From Streptomyces lydicus (GTDB lineage Bacteria; Actinomycetota; Actinomycetes; Streptomycetales; Streptomycetaceae), in NCBI RefSeq assembly GCF_001729485.1, contig NZ_CP017157.1:4836001-4900000 (forward strand): DNA of 64,000 nt, given 5' to 3'. Position 1 is the first letter of the stretch. Each line of letters starts with the position of its first letter. Made by a program: the position numbers and the translations under genes. Of this stretch, positions 27,330 to 35,293 are shown one piece after another. A model generated the notes under the pieces. The model searched no databases. It worked only from the letters and a program-made list of their open reading frames with translations, and was not told the origin of the DNA.

Positions 27330-28214
27330 CTAGGCGGGCCCGCGGCCGTCGTGGGGCAGGGGCTCGTCGAGGTGCGGTAGGCCGATCGGGTTGGGGAACG
27401 GCAGCAGGCTGGTGGCCATGATGCGCCGGACGACGGGCTCCAGTCCGTGCAGCAGCGCCTCGGTGTCCGCCTCGGGGAGCGCGTGCAGCATCCGGGCGGC
27501 CAGCCGGTCGGTGGCCTGCTCGATGCGCTCGCGTTCCCGCAGGCCGTGCCCGGTCGCCTCGCCCCGGGCGTCGACGAGGTCCCGGGAGCGCAGTCGGTCG
27601 GTCGCGGCCGCCCACTCCTCCTCGGTCCAGCCGCGGTCCTCGCGGATGGTGTCACGGGGCACCCGGCCGGAGGCGGCGGCCAGCACCAGCGCTTCGCAGC
27701 CGTCGAGTTCCTCGTCGGCCAGTACGGACAGATGCGCGTCGCCCCGGAACTCCCGCAGGGCGGTGACCAGTTGCCACAGGCGCTCGACCGGGTCGGCGTG
27801 GTCGCACAGGGCGCGGTTGGCGGCGAAGAGGGGCCGTGCGGTGGGCGGTGCGGCGTCGACGATCGCCTGGAGCGGGGGGAGCAGGTCGGTTGCGGTGCGG
27901 TCCAGCTCGGGGTCGACCCGGCGCAGGGCGCGGGCGGCGCGGCTGCCGCGCTCGTCGAGGACGTGCGCGGGGCCGGCGATGCTCCAGGCGGCGGGCAGCG
28001 CGCGGGCCACCATCCGCGGGGCGAAGACTCCGAGTACGGCCGTGGCCGCCGCGGGCTCCACGGCGCCCAACGGAGCGGTGCGGGAGGCGAAATACCCCAT
28101 CCAGAAGCCCTTGAGGCCGAGGGCTTTGCCCAGGCCGCGGCATTCCTCGTCGAAGTAGCAGACCGCGTGCAGCGGCTCGGTCACCAGCCAGAGTGATCGT
28201 GCGTGCAGCTCCAT
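27330..28214 (-). CDS. SCO6745-like protein (MarR/SalK-type helical protein)
   Basis: A 294-residue soluble, largely helical protein. MELHARSLWLVTEPLHAVCYFDEECR followed by GFWMGYFASRTAPLGAV and LGVFAPRMVARALPAAW are typical of the SCO6745 family found across actinobacteria. The C-terminal half contains a possible winged helix (RGWTEEEWAAATDRLRSRDLVD, EATGHGLRERERIEQATDRL). The biological role is unknown. The ATG at 28214 is the start that fits homologues although its ribosome site is weak. Confidence 0.7.
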   Translation of the reverse strand: MELHARSLWLVTEPLHAVCYFDEECRGLGKALGLKGFWMGYFASRTAPLGAVEPAAATAVLGVFAPRMVARALPAAWSIAGPAHVLDERGSRAARALRRVDPELDRTATDLLPPLQAIVDAAPPTARPLFAANRALCDHADPVERLWQLVTALREFRGDAHLSVLADEELDGCEALVLAAASGRVPRDTIREDRGWTEEEWAAATDRLRSRDLVDARGEATGHGLRERERIEQATDRLAARMLHALPEADTEALLHGLEPVVRRIMATSLLPFPNPIGLPHLDEPLPHDGRGPA

Positions 28215-28308
28215 GGACCGCAGGCTACCGCCGCCGGACACCCGCCGCACCGCGCGGTGGTGCGCCGGAGCGCGGCCGCCGCCCGCCGTGCGGGGCGCCC
28301 CCGGCAGG

Positions 28309-28539
28309 TCAGTCGGCGGTGCGGCCGCCCGCTCCGAAGCCGGACTGCCAGGCCCACAGGTGGGTGCAGTTGGGGCACTGCAGATGCAGCACGCTGCCCT
28401 TGTTGGACAGCAGGTAGCGCCAGTGGTCGTGGCAGGTGCGGCCGTCGAGGCAGGTTCCACAGCCCTCGTGGTCCCGGCAGCCGGGGCACGGGACCCAGGC
28501 GCGGCGACCGATGTCGGCGGTGGGGTCGAGCGGCAGCAT
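28309..28539 (-). CDS. Small zinc-ribbon-like protein
   Basis: A 76-residue protein with several paired cysteines: CPGC, CGTC, a CHDHW segment and a C-terminal CPNC. The pattern suggests one or two zinc sites. It begins MLPLDPTADIGRRAWVPCPG and has the conserved-looking block WRYLLSNKGSVLHLQCPNCT. Its ATG lies two bases after the TGA of the DUF6400 gene (TGA-GC-ATG), so translation is probably coupled. Function unknown; nucleic-acid or protein binding is possible. Confidence 0.72.
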   Translation of the reverse strand: MLPLDPTADIGRRAWVPCPGCRDHEGCGTCLDGRTCHDHWRYLLSNKGSVLHLQCPNCTHLWAWQSGFGAGGRTAD

Positions 28540-28541
28540 GC

Positions 28542-28778
28542 TCAACCCTGTCCGGAGGGCGGGAGCACGCCGGCGGCGACCAGCCGGTCGTAGGTGGCCT
28601 GCTGGTCCGCGTCCAGATCCGAGTAGAGGAGCCGGTGCGCCTCGGTCTCGGCGTTCATCACCGCGACGGGGTCCCAGGCGTCGCCCAGCGCCGCGAGCAC
28701 TTCGGTCCGCCGCCGGGCTTCGTGCTCGGTGAGGTCGAACGCGAATATGTGGTGGTCCGAGGTGTTGCGGTCGTTCAT
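28542..28778 (-). CDS. DUF6400 family protein
   Basis: A 78-residue acidic protein: DHHIFAFDLTEHEARRRTEV, ALGDAWDPVAVMNAETEAHR and DLDADQQATYDRLVAAGVLP. This matches a small actinobacterial family of unknown function. It is all-helical by appearance, with no signal or membrane segment. The ATG at 28778 is followed by the coupled zinc-ribbon gene, so the two products probably work together. Confidence 0.7.
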   Translation of the reverse strand: MNDRNTSDHHIFAFDLTEHEARRRTEVLAALGDAWDPVAVMNAETEAHRLLYSDLDADQQATYDRLVAAGVLPPSGQG

Positions 28779-29073
28779 GGTGCGCGTCCCATACCACTTG
28801 GGGATGATTCGGACGTGTCTATCAAGCGGGGTGGGCATGAGGAAGCGTCAGGTGCGCGGGACCACGATGGCATGGGCGGGGCCGGGGCGGGGTGATCGCG
28901 GGGGGGCTCGGCGGCAAATGCGGGCGGAATCGCGGAAATCGGCGCCGGAGGGACGGCGCCCGCGGCAGGGGGCGTGCCGCGTCAGCCCGTGCGTGGTGTG
29001 ACGTATTTCATCCGAGGTGTGTCATCCGGCGCGTGCCCTCCGAGGTGCTGCATCCGGCGGAGGGTGGCGGCCT

Positions 29074-30372
29074 TCACCCGCCGGAAGGCGGTGGCGGGAC
29101 CGGGAGGCGGCGTACCGCCACCGCTGCCGCGTCGTCGCCCAGCCGGCCCCGGGTGTGTGCCAGCAGGTCGGCGCGCAGCTGCCGCAGCAGCTGTTCCGGG
29201 CCGCAGTCGCTCCAGGCGCCGGCGCGCTGGGCGAGGGGATAGAAGGTGCCCTTGTCGTCGCGGGCCTCGGTCACCCCGTCCGTGTAGAGAAGGAGCAGGT
29301 CACCGGGCTCGAAGGGGAAGGTTTCGACCTCGTAGTCGGGGGCGCCGGGCAGGCCGCCGAGCCCGATGGGGAGCGCCGTCCGCCGGGACTGGAGCAGGTG
29401 GGCCCGGCCGGCGCGGAGCAGCAGGGCGGGCGGGTGGCCGCAGCTGATGCTGCTGAGGACGGGCTCGCGGTCGGCGATGTCCAGCAGGGAGACGGTCGCG
29501 AAGTTCTCGCCGGCGTCTTCGGAGGGGTCCGGGTCGTCGGCGGCGGAACCGGGGGCGCGCAGCACCGCGGGGATCGGGCTGACGGCGGCGTCCGGCTCCT
29601 CGTGGACGATGCCGGGACCCGACGGGCGGAGCTCCGCGCCGTCGCCGGCGTAGCCCCCCGTCGAGAGGTCCGTCCCGTCGCAGGCATCCGAGGCGGTGTG
29701 CCACTGGGTGCTGTCCCAGCGGACGGCGCCGTCGAGGTGGCGGGCCAGTCGGGGCAGGGTGGCCTGGCGGTGGGCGGCCGCCCGGAAGGCGCCGAGGAGG
29801 AGGGCGGCGTGGCTGTAGGCGGGCAGGCCCTTGCCCCGGACGTCTCCGATGATCAGTCGGGTGCCGTCGGTGGTGCGTGCCGCCGCGAAGAGGTCACCGC
29901 CCATCTCGGCTTCCTCCTCGGCCGCCAGGTACAGGGAGGCGATCTCCAGGGGGCCGCTGCGGGCGGGGAGCGGGCGGAGCAGGACCTTCTGGGCCACCGC
30001 GGCCACCGAGCGGCTCTGGACGAGCCGGCGCTCATTGCGGTCCCGGACCAGGCTGAAGAGCACCACGAGGCCGGAGACCAGGACCAGTGCGGCGATCTGC
30101 GCCTGGAGGTTCTCGGTGGCCAGGACGCCCCGGGCGGTGCCGATGAAGAGCAGCGCGGCGACCGCGAGCGCGCCGCTCGCGGCCGTCAGCAGGGGGCCGG
30201 CGAAGGCCGCGGTGATCGCCGGGGCGGCGACGAGCAGCGGGCCGAGGTGGATGTCGGGCGGGGCGAGGGTGTCGATCACGCAGACCGCCGCGATGAGCCC
30301 GATCGGGATCAGCATCAGGACGAGGCCCAGCTCGCGGCGTTCCCGCAGATGCGTCAGCCGTGAAAGGGGCAT
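29074..30372 (-). CDS. Membrane-anchored PP2C/SpoIIE-type serine phosphatase
   Basis: A 432-residue protein with an N-terminal membrane domain of three to four helices (about 15-110; LGLVLMLIPIGLIAAVCVI, AALVLVSGLVVLFSLV) and a cytoplasmic SpoIIE/PP2C phosphatase. Metal-binding motifs are GGDLF (about 156), GDVRGKG (about 174), YTDGV (about 364) and GDDAAAVAV (about 414). Between the second and third motifs there is a roughly 70-residue insertion rich in Asp, Pro and Gly that homologues usually lack. It probably dephosphorylates an anti-anti-sigma factor. The sensor is the membrane part; there is no PAS or GAF domain. Confidence 0.9.
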   Translation of the reverse strand: MPLSRLTHLRERRELGLVLMLIPIGLIAAVCVIDTLAPPDIHLGPLLVAAPAITAAFAGPLLTAASGALAVAALLFIGTARGVLATENLQAQIAALVLVSGLVVLFSLVRDRNERRLVQSRSVAAVAQKVLLRPLPARSGPLEIASLYLAAEEEAEMGGDLFAAARTTDGTRLIIGDVRGKGLPAYSHAALLLGAFRAAAHRQATLPRLARHLDGAVRWDSTQWHTASDACDGTDLSTGGYAGDGAELRPSGPGIVHEEPDAAVSPIPAVLRAPGSAADDPDPSEDAGENFATVSLLDIADREPVLSSISCGHPPALLLRAGRAHLLQSRRTALPIGLGGLPGAPDYEVETFPFEPGDLLLLYTDGVTEARDDKGTFYPLAQRAGAWSDCGPEQLLRQLRADLLAHTRGRLGDDAAAVAVRRLPVPPPPSGG

Positions 30373-30409
30373 GTTTCATGTTTGCACCCTGATGAGAGAA
30401 ATGCCCGGA

Positions 30410-31105
30410 TCATTCCGGCGCCGCGCTCCGCAGCGCCGCGATCAGCAGGTCGAGCGCGGATTCGACGGCCGAGCCGGCCATGACCGGCAGGTGGTCGCGC
30501 ACGCGGTGCAGGACGGGATACTCCCCCGCGGGCAGGCTGCCGTACTCGGCCTGCCAGGCCCGCTCGTCCGCCGCGCGCTGGGCGGGCGCCAGCCGCAGCA
30601 CTCCCGCGTCGAGGGCGGCATGCCCGAGGGCGGTGTCCACCAGGGCGTGGTAGTGACGGACCGCGTGGGCGTCGTCGAATCCGGCCTGGAGCAGCAGGCC
30701 GATGCCGGTCTCGACGGCGTGCTGCTCGTGCGGCCGGCCGGTGACCCGGACGGTGCTGAACGCCGCGATCTGCGGATGCCGCAGCGCGGACCGGTAGGCG
30801 CGCAGGGCGAAGTCGCGCAGGTCGGCGGCCCAGTCTCCGCTCGGCGCGAAGCCGACCATCGATTCGCCGATCAGCCGGTCGGCGAGCGCGAGCAGCAGCT
30901 CCTCGGTGTTGCGGAAGTAGCGGTAGACGGCGGAGGGGTCGGCGCCGAGGGCGGCTCCCAGCTTCCGCACGGTGAAGGCTTGCGCCCCTTGCGTGTCGAT
31001 CAGCTCGCGGGCGGTGTCGACGATGAGGTCGGCCGACAGGACCACGCCTGAGCTGGTCGGCCGGCGCCGTTTGCGCTCGGCCGGGACGCGCTCGTTCTCC
31101 GTCAC
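30410..31105 (-). CDS. TetR family transcriptional regulator
   Basis: A 231-residue repressor-type regulator. The HTH (about 24-70) is ADLIVDTARELIDTQGAQAF followed by LGAALGADPSAVYRYFRNTEELL. The C-terminal ligand domain has TetR_C-like helices (FALRAYRSALRHPQIAAF, VETGIGLLLQAGF). It is divergent from the APC permease/amidohydrolase pair. A perfect inverted repeat between them (31167-31181) is its probable operator, so it likely controls uptake and hydrolysis of the unknown substrate. Confidence 0.92.
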   Translation of the reverse strand: MTENERVPAERKRRRPTSSGVVLSADLIVDTARELIDTQGAQAFTVRKLGAALGADPSAVYRYFRNTEELLLALADRLIGESMVGFAPSGDWAADLRDFALRAYRSALRHPQIAAFSTVRVTGRPHEQHAVETGIGLLLQAGFDDAHAVRHYHALVDTALGHAALDAGVLRLAPAQRAADERAWQAEYGSLPAGEYPVLHRVRDHLPVMAGSAVESALDLLIAALRSAAPE

Positions 31106-31166
31106 ACCGAACCCCTCCGCCGCGCTCCGACCCGGTTGCCCGGGGGCCAGTTAATCACCAGGTTAC

Positions 31167-31181
31167 GTCAACACCGTTGAC
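31167..31181. promoter_or_regulatory. Probable TetR operator overlapping a -35 element
   Basis: A perfect palindrome GTCAAC-ACC-GTTGAC lies between the divergent TetR and permease genes. Its right arm is part of TTGACA (31177-31182), a consensus -35 facing the permease. Binding here would block that promoter. Confidence 0.65.
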
Positions 31182-31279
31182 ACAAGACCCGGCCGACTGT
31201 TTCATCGGCGGTCACACGGCCCGCCGCGTCCGCCCGGCCCACCCGTGCCCGGCCCTCGCCCGTCCAAGGAGTCAGTGCC

Positions 31280-32818
31280 ATGCCTTCCGCAGTGCAGCAG
31301 GACCCCGGCCCGGCGCGTATGCGCCGCGCCCTGGGGGTGAAGGACGGGGTGGCGATCGCCGCTTCGAGTACCGCAGCGACCACCAGCATCGGCATCGGAA
31401 TGGGCAGCCTGGCCGCGTACGCCGGCCGGCAGACCCCCGCCCTGTTGCTGCTGGCGTTCCTGCCGATCCTCGGCATCGCGCTGTCGTACGCCCGGCTGAA
31501 CCGCACCGAACCCAACTGCGGCAGCGGCTACACCTGGGTGGGGCGGTCGATCGGCCCCTGGTCGGGCTTCCTCACCGGGTGGGTGGTCCTCGTCGGCAAC
31601 GTGATCTTCATGGCGTACACGGGTGCGGTCACCGGGTCGGTGGTGCTGCAGTTCCTCAACAAGCTGGGCCTGTACAGCGTGTGGGGGCTCCGGCTGGACC
31701 CGTCCTCGACCGGTGTCAGCACCGCCGTCGGCCTGGTCGCGCTGGTCGCCGTCACGGTCACCGCGATCACCGGCGTACGGGCCGCGACCCGACTGCAGAT
31801 GTGGCTGCTGATCTTCGAGTACGCCGTCCTGCTGGTCTTCTGCGGCTACGCGCTGATCATCGGCGACCAGCCGTTCTCGCTGTCCTGGCTCAACCCCTTC
31901 GACATCGGCTCACCCCAGGCGCTGGCCCAGGGCATGGTGATCGCGGTCTTCATCTACTGGGGCTGGGACGCCGCGTTCAGCGTCAACGAGGAGACCCGCA
32001 GCGCCTCCGACGCGGCCCGGGGCGGCCTGATCGCGCTGGTCGCGATGCTCGGCCTGTTCCTGGTCGGCGCGCTCGCCTTCCAGCGGGTGATGAGCAACGG
32101 CGAACTGATCCACAACGGCCCGCAGGCGCTCACCTTCCTCGGCGGCCGACTGGCTCCGGAACCCTGGGCCTCGCTGCCGCTGGCGGCGCTGATGTGCTCG
32201 GCCTTCGCCTCGCTCCAGTCGAGTGTCATCCCCACCGCCCGCGGTGCGCTGGCGATGGCCCGCGACCGGACGCTCGGGCCGGTGTGGCAGCGGGTGCACC
32301 CGCGGTACGGCTCCCCCGCCGCGGGCACCCTGGTGGTCATGGCGATGGCCGCGCTGCTCGCCGTGCTCGCGGTGGGCATCCCCAAGCTCAACGAGATGAT
32401 CCTCACCGCGGTCAACTCGATCGGCCTGACGGTGGCGCTCTACTACGGGCTGACCGCGCTGGCCTGCGCGGTGCGCTTCCGCGACAGTCTGCGCAAGGGG
32501 CCGGTCCGGGCGCTGCGGGACGTGCTCGTCCCGGCGGCGAGCGCACTGACCCTGTTCGGGCTCGGGTGCTACCTGGTGCGGTACTACGCCACCCTGAGCG
32601 ACCACTTCGAGGCGAGCCCCGACAACGGGTGGTTCATGCTGCTGCTGCCCGCGCTCTTCGTCCTGCTGGGCCTGGCGACCGCCGCCTGGGCCAAGTGGGT
32701 GCGCCGCTCCCCGTACTTCACGACCGGGCGGGGGACGGACGGCGACGCGATCGCCCTGCCCATGGACGGGAGCGGACCGCCGCTGCCGACCCCTGCCCCG
32801 ACGCCTACGGAAGGCTGA
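31280..32818 (+). CDS. APC-family amino acid permease
   Basis: A 512-residue permease with about 12 helices. Helix 1 follows VKDGVAIAASSTAATTSIGIG; the loop at 2-3 has YARLNRTEPNCGSGYTWVGRSIGPWSGFLTGW, an APC signature. FIYWGWDAAFSVNEETRSAS marks helix 6. The C-terminal tail is Pro-rich. It probably imports the substrate of the amidohydrolase encoded 74 bases downstream. Expression is likely governed by the divergent TetR protein. Confidence 0.88.
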   Translation: MPSAVQQDPGPARMRRALGVKDGVAIAASSTAATTSIGIGMGSLAAYAGRQTPALLLLAFLPILGIALSYARLNRTEPNCGSGYTWVGRSIGPWSGFLTGWVVLVGNVIFMAYTGAVTGSVVLQFLNKLGLYSVWGLRLDPSSTGVSTAVGLVALVAVTVTAITGVRAATRLQMWLLIFEYAVLLVFCGYALIIGDQPFSLSWLNPFDIGSPQALAQGMVIAVFIYWGWDAAFSVNEETRSASDAARGGLIALVAMLGLFLVGALAFQRVMSNGELIHNGPQALTFLGGRLAPEPWASLPLAALMCSAFASLQSSVIPTARGALAMARDRTLGPVWQRVHPRYGSPAAGTLVVMAMAALLAVLAVGIPKLNEMILTAVNSIGLTVALYYGLTALACAVRFRDSLRKGPVRALRDVLVPAASALTLFGLGCYLVRYYATLSDHFEASPDNGWFMLLLPALFVLLGLATAAWAKWVRRSPYFTTGRGTDGDAIALPMDGSGPPLPTPAPTPTEG

Positions 32819-32892
32819 AGCGGGCGCCCCGCCGGCCCCGTACCCCCGAACCACACCCCCCGACCACCCAACTCACCTGGAGCAGAAGCCAG

Positions 32893-34614
32893 ATGGACCT
32901 CAGCACCACCGTCGCACCCGATCCGGCACCGGACTCCGCGACCGCCTCCGGAACCGCCGGAGACGGCCGTCCCGCCGATCTCGTGTTCCTCTCCGGTCCC
33001 GTCCACACCGTCGATCCGGCGCGGAGCCGGGCGAGCGCGGTGGCGGTGCGCGGGGACCGGATCGTCGCCGTCGGACATGACGCGCAGGTACGTGATCTGG
33101 TCGGGCCGGCCACCGAGGTCGTCGACCTGCGGGGGAAGTTGCTGATCCCCGGGTTCCAGGACGCGCACGTCCACCCGGTCGGCGCGGGGCTGGAGTTGGC
33201 GCAGTGCGATCTGAGCGCAGCGGAGACGGCGGCGGAATACCGTGAGCTGATCGGCTCGTACGCGGCCGCGCACCCGCGGGCGCCGTGGATCACCGGCGGC
33301 GGCTGGTCGCTGGAGGCGTTTCCGGGTGGCATGCCGACCCGCGAGTTCCTGGACGCGCTGGTGCCCGACCGTCCGGTGTTCCTGGTCAACCGCGATCACC
33401 ACGGCGGCTGGGCCAACTCCCGCGCCCTGGAGCTGGCCGGGCTCTCGGCCCGTACGCCGGACCCCGCTGACGGGCGCATCGAGCGGGACGCCGACGGTCA
33501 ACCCTCCGGCATGCTCCAGGAGGGCGCGATGCGGCTGGTCGCCGATCTGCTTCCGGAGCCGACGCTCGCGGAGCGGACCGCCGGCCTGCTGAGGGCGCAG
33601 CGGGTGCTGCACTCGTACGGGGTGACGGCCTGGCAGGACGCGATGCTGGGCCGAGGGCCGGGGTTGGCGGACGTGTCCCCCGCCTACGCGGACGCGGTGC
33701 GTACGGGTTCACTGACCGCGCGGGTGACCGGGGCGCTGTGGTGGGAGCGGTCCCGGGGCGCCGAGCAGATTCCCGAACTCATCGCGAAGCGGAAGGAGTT
33801 GACGGGCGGGCGCTTGCGAGCGACCAGCGTGAAGATCATGCAGGACGGGATCGCCGAGAACCACACGGCGGCGATGCTCAGCCCCTATCTGACCGCCTGC
33901 GGCTGTACGTCCGACAACAGCGGGATCTCCTTCATCGACCCCGAGGAGCTGTGCAGGTATGTGACCCTGCTGGACGCCGAGGACTTCCAGGTGCATTTCC
34001 ACGCCCTGGGCGACCGGGCGGTGCGCGAGGCGCTGGACGCGGTGGAGGCGGCCCGGCGGGCACACGGCCCGCGTGACACCCGCCCGCATCTGGCACATCT
34101 GCAGGTGGTGCACCCCGACGACGTCCCGCGCTTTCGCCGGCTCGGGGCGACCGCGAACATCCAGGCCCTGTGGGCGGCGCACGAGCCGCAGATGGACGAG
34201 CTGACCATCCCGTTCCTGGGGGCCGAACGGGCCGGGTGGCAGTACCCGTTCGGTGATCTGCTGCGTGCGGGCGCCACGATGGCGGCGGGCAGCGACTGGC
34301 CGGTCAGCTCGCCCGATCCGCTCGCCGCCCTGCACGTCGCGGTCAACCGCCGGACGCCGGACGGTCCGCCGTCGGCGCCGGTGTTCCTGCCCGAGCAGCG
34401 CATCGACCTGGGCTCGGCGCTCGCCGCGTACACGGCGGGCAGCGCCTACGTCAATCATCTCGATGACACCGGTTCCGTCCAGCCGGGCAAGCTGGCCGAC
34501 CTGGTGGTCCTGGACCGCGACCCGTTCGACGGGCCCAGCGAGGAGATCGCGGCGACCCGGGTCCTCCAGACGTTCGTCGGGGGGCGCCGGGTGTACGCGG
34601 CCGACGACGCCTGA
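32893..34614 (+). CDS. Amidohydrolase family 3 (YtcJ-like)
   Basis: A 573-residue metal-dependent amidohydrolase. After a disordered Ser/Ala-rich N-terminus (1-30) come the small beta-sandwich and TIM barrel. Motifs are LLIPGFQDAHVHPVG (metal HxH), VNRDHHGGWANSRALELAGL, HFHALGDRAVREALDAVEA and MAAGSDWPVSSPDPLAAL, typical of YtcJ. C-terminal YTAGSAYVNH and LADLVVLDRDPF close the fold. Substrates in this family are N-substituted amides or formamides; the true one is unknown. The ATG at 32893 has GGAG ten bases upstream. It follows the APC permease in the probable operon. Confidence 0.92.
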   Translation: MDLSTTVAPDPAPDSATASGTAGDGRPADLVFLSGPVHTVDPARSRASAVAVRGDRIVAVGHDAQVRDLVGPATEVVDLRGKLLIPGFQDAHVHPVGAGLELAQCDLSAAETAAEYRELIGSYAAAHPRAPWITGGGWSLEAFPGGMPTREFLDALVPDRPVFLVNRDHHGGWANSRALELAGLSARTPDPADGRIERDADGQPSGMLQEGAMRLVADLLPEPTLAERTAGLLRAQRVLHSYGVTAWQDAMLGRGPGLADVSPAYADAVRTGSLTARVTGALWWERSRGAEQIPELIAKRKELTGGRLRATSVKIMQDGIAENHTAAMLSPYLTACGCTSDNSGISFIDPEELCRYVTLLDAEDFQVHFHALGDRAVREALDAVEAARRAHGPRDTRPHLAHLQVVHPDDVPRFRRLGATANIQALWAAHEPQMDELTIPFLGAERAGWQYPFGDLLRAGATMAAGSDWPVSSPDPLAALHVAVNRRTPDGPPSAPVFLPEQRIDLGSALAAYTAGSAYVNHLDDTGSVQPGKLADLVVLDRDPFDGPSEEIAATRVLQTFVGGRRVYAADDA

Positions 34615-34715
34615 GGGCCGGCCGGGGCCGGTCCCGCCCCGGGCGACCGCCGGGGCCCGTCCCGTCACGCCCGGGCCGGCCGGTCAACGCGCCGGCCCGG
34701 GCGGGTCCCGGTGGC

Positions 34716-35174
34716 TCACCCCGCCCGCTCCAGGTGCGCCTTCGCCAGCGCTACCTCTTCCGCCACCTCCGCGGTGAGGCGCCGGCGCAGCAGGGGTTCG
34801 GCCAGCCGGCTCAGCCAGGGGGCGAAGTGGAAGGTCAGGGTGCGGACGAGGCGGGTGCCGTCGCCGGTGGGGGTGCAGACGAAGCTCGCCTCGAAGTCGC
34901 ACAGCCGGCGCGACAGCCGGTTGGCGGGGGGCGGCGCCAGTCGGATGTCGACGCGTGCGCCGGGGGTGAGTCTCATCTGCGCGACGGTCTCGGGGCCGGG
35001 CAGCCCGGCCAGGCGGGGGCGGAAGGCGAATTCGGTTCCCCAGTCCTGGCGGCGGACCCGGCGGACCGGGCGGATCTTGCGGTCCACCTGGGCGTAGCGC
35101 TCCGGGTCCAGCACGAACGCGAGCAGCTCTTCGGGGGTGCAGCGGATCGTCTCGATGACCTCGACGGTGAGCAT
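34716..35174 (-). CDS. SRPBCC family protein
   Basis: A 152-residue single START-like (SRPBCC/polyketide-cyclase) domain: MLTVEVIETIRCTPEELLAF, LDPERYAQVDRKIRPVRRV, VAQMRLTPGARVDIRLAP and a long C-terminal helix APWLSRLAEPLLRRRL. These bind small hydrophobic ligands; the role is unknown. The start ATG follows GGAGAG closely. It is divergent from the MFS gene at 35294. Confidence 0.82.
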   Translation of the reverse strand: MLTVEVIETIRCTPEELLAFVLDPERYAQVDRKIRPVRRVRRQDWGTEFAFRPRLAGLPGPETVAQMRLTPGARVDIRLAPPPANRLSRRLCDFEASFVCTPTGDGTRLVRTLTFHFAPWLSRLAEPLLRRRLTAEVAEEVALAKAHLERAG

Positions 35175-35293
35175 CTCTCCAACGTAGTGGCGACCCGGCC
35201 GCCGGGTCCCGGGGGCCCGCCGCCGGCAATCACGCTTGGGGGTTCCTCCACACCCAACTCGCTTTGGCGGGCGTGGTTTCGGAGGACGTGCGG

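Noticed and set aside
31177..32892. Extended frame that would fuse the amidohydrolase to an upstream protein
   Set aside because: The upstream part is a shadow of the APC permease in another frame; the amidohydrolase has its own ribosome site at 32893.
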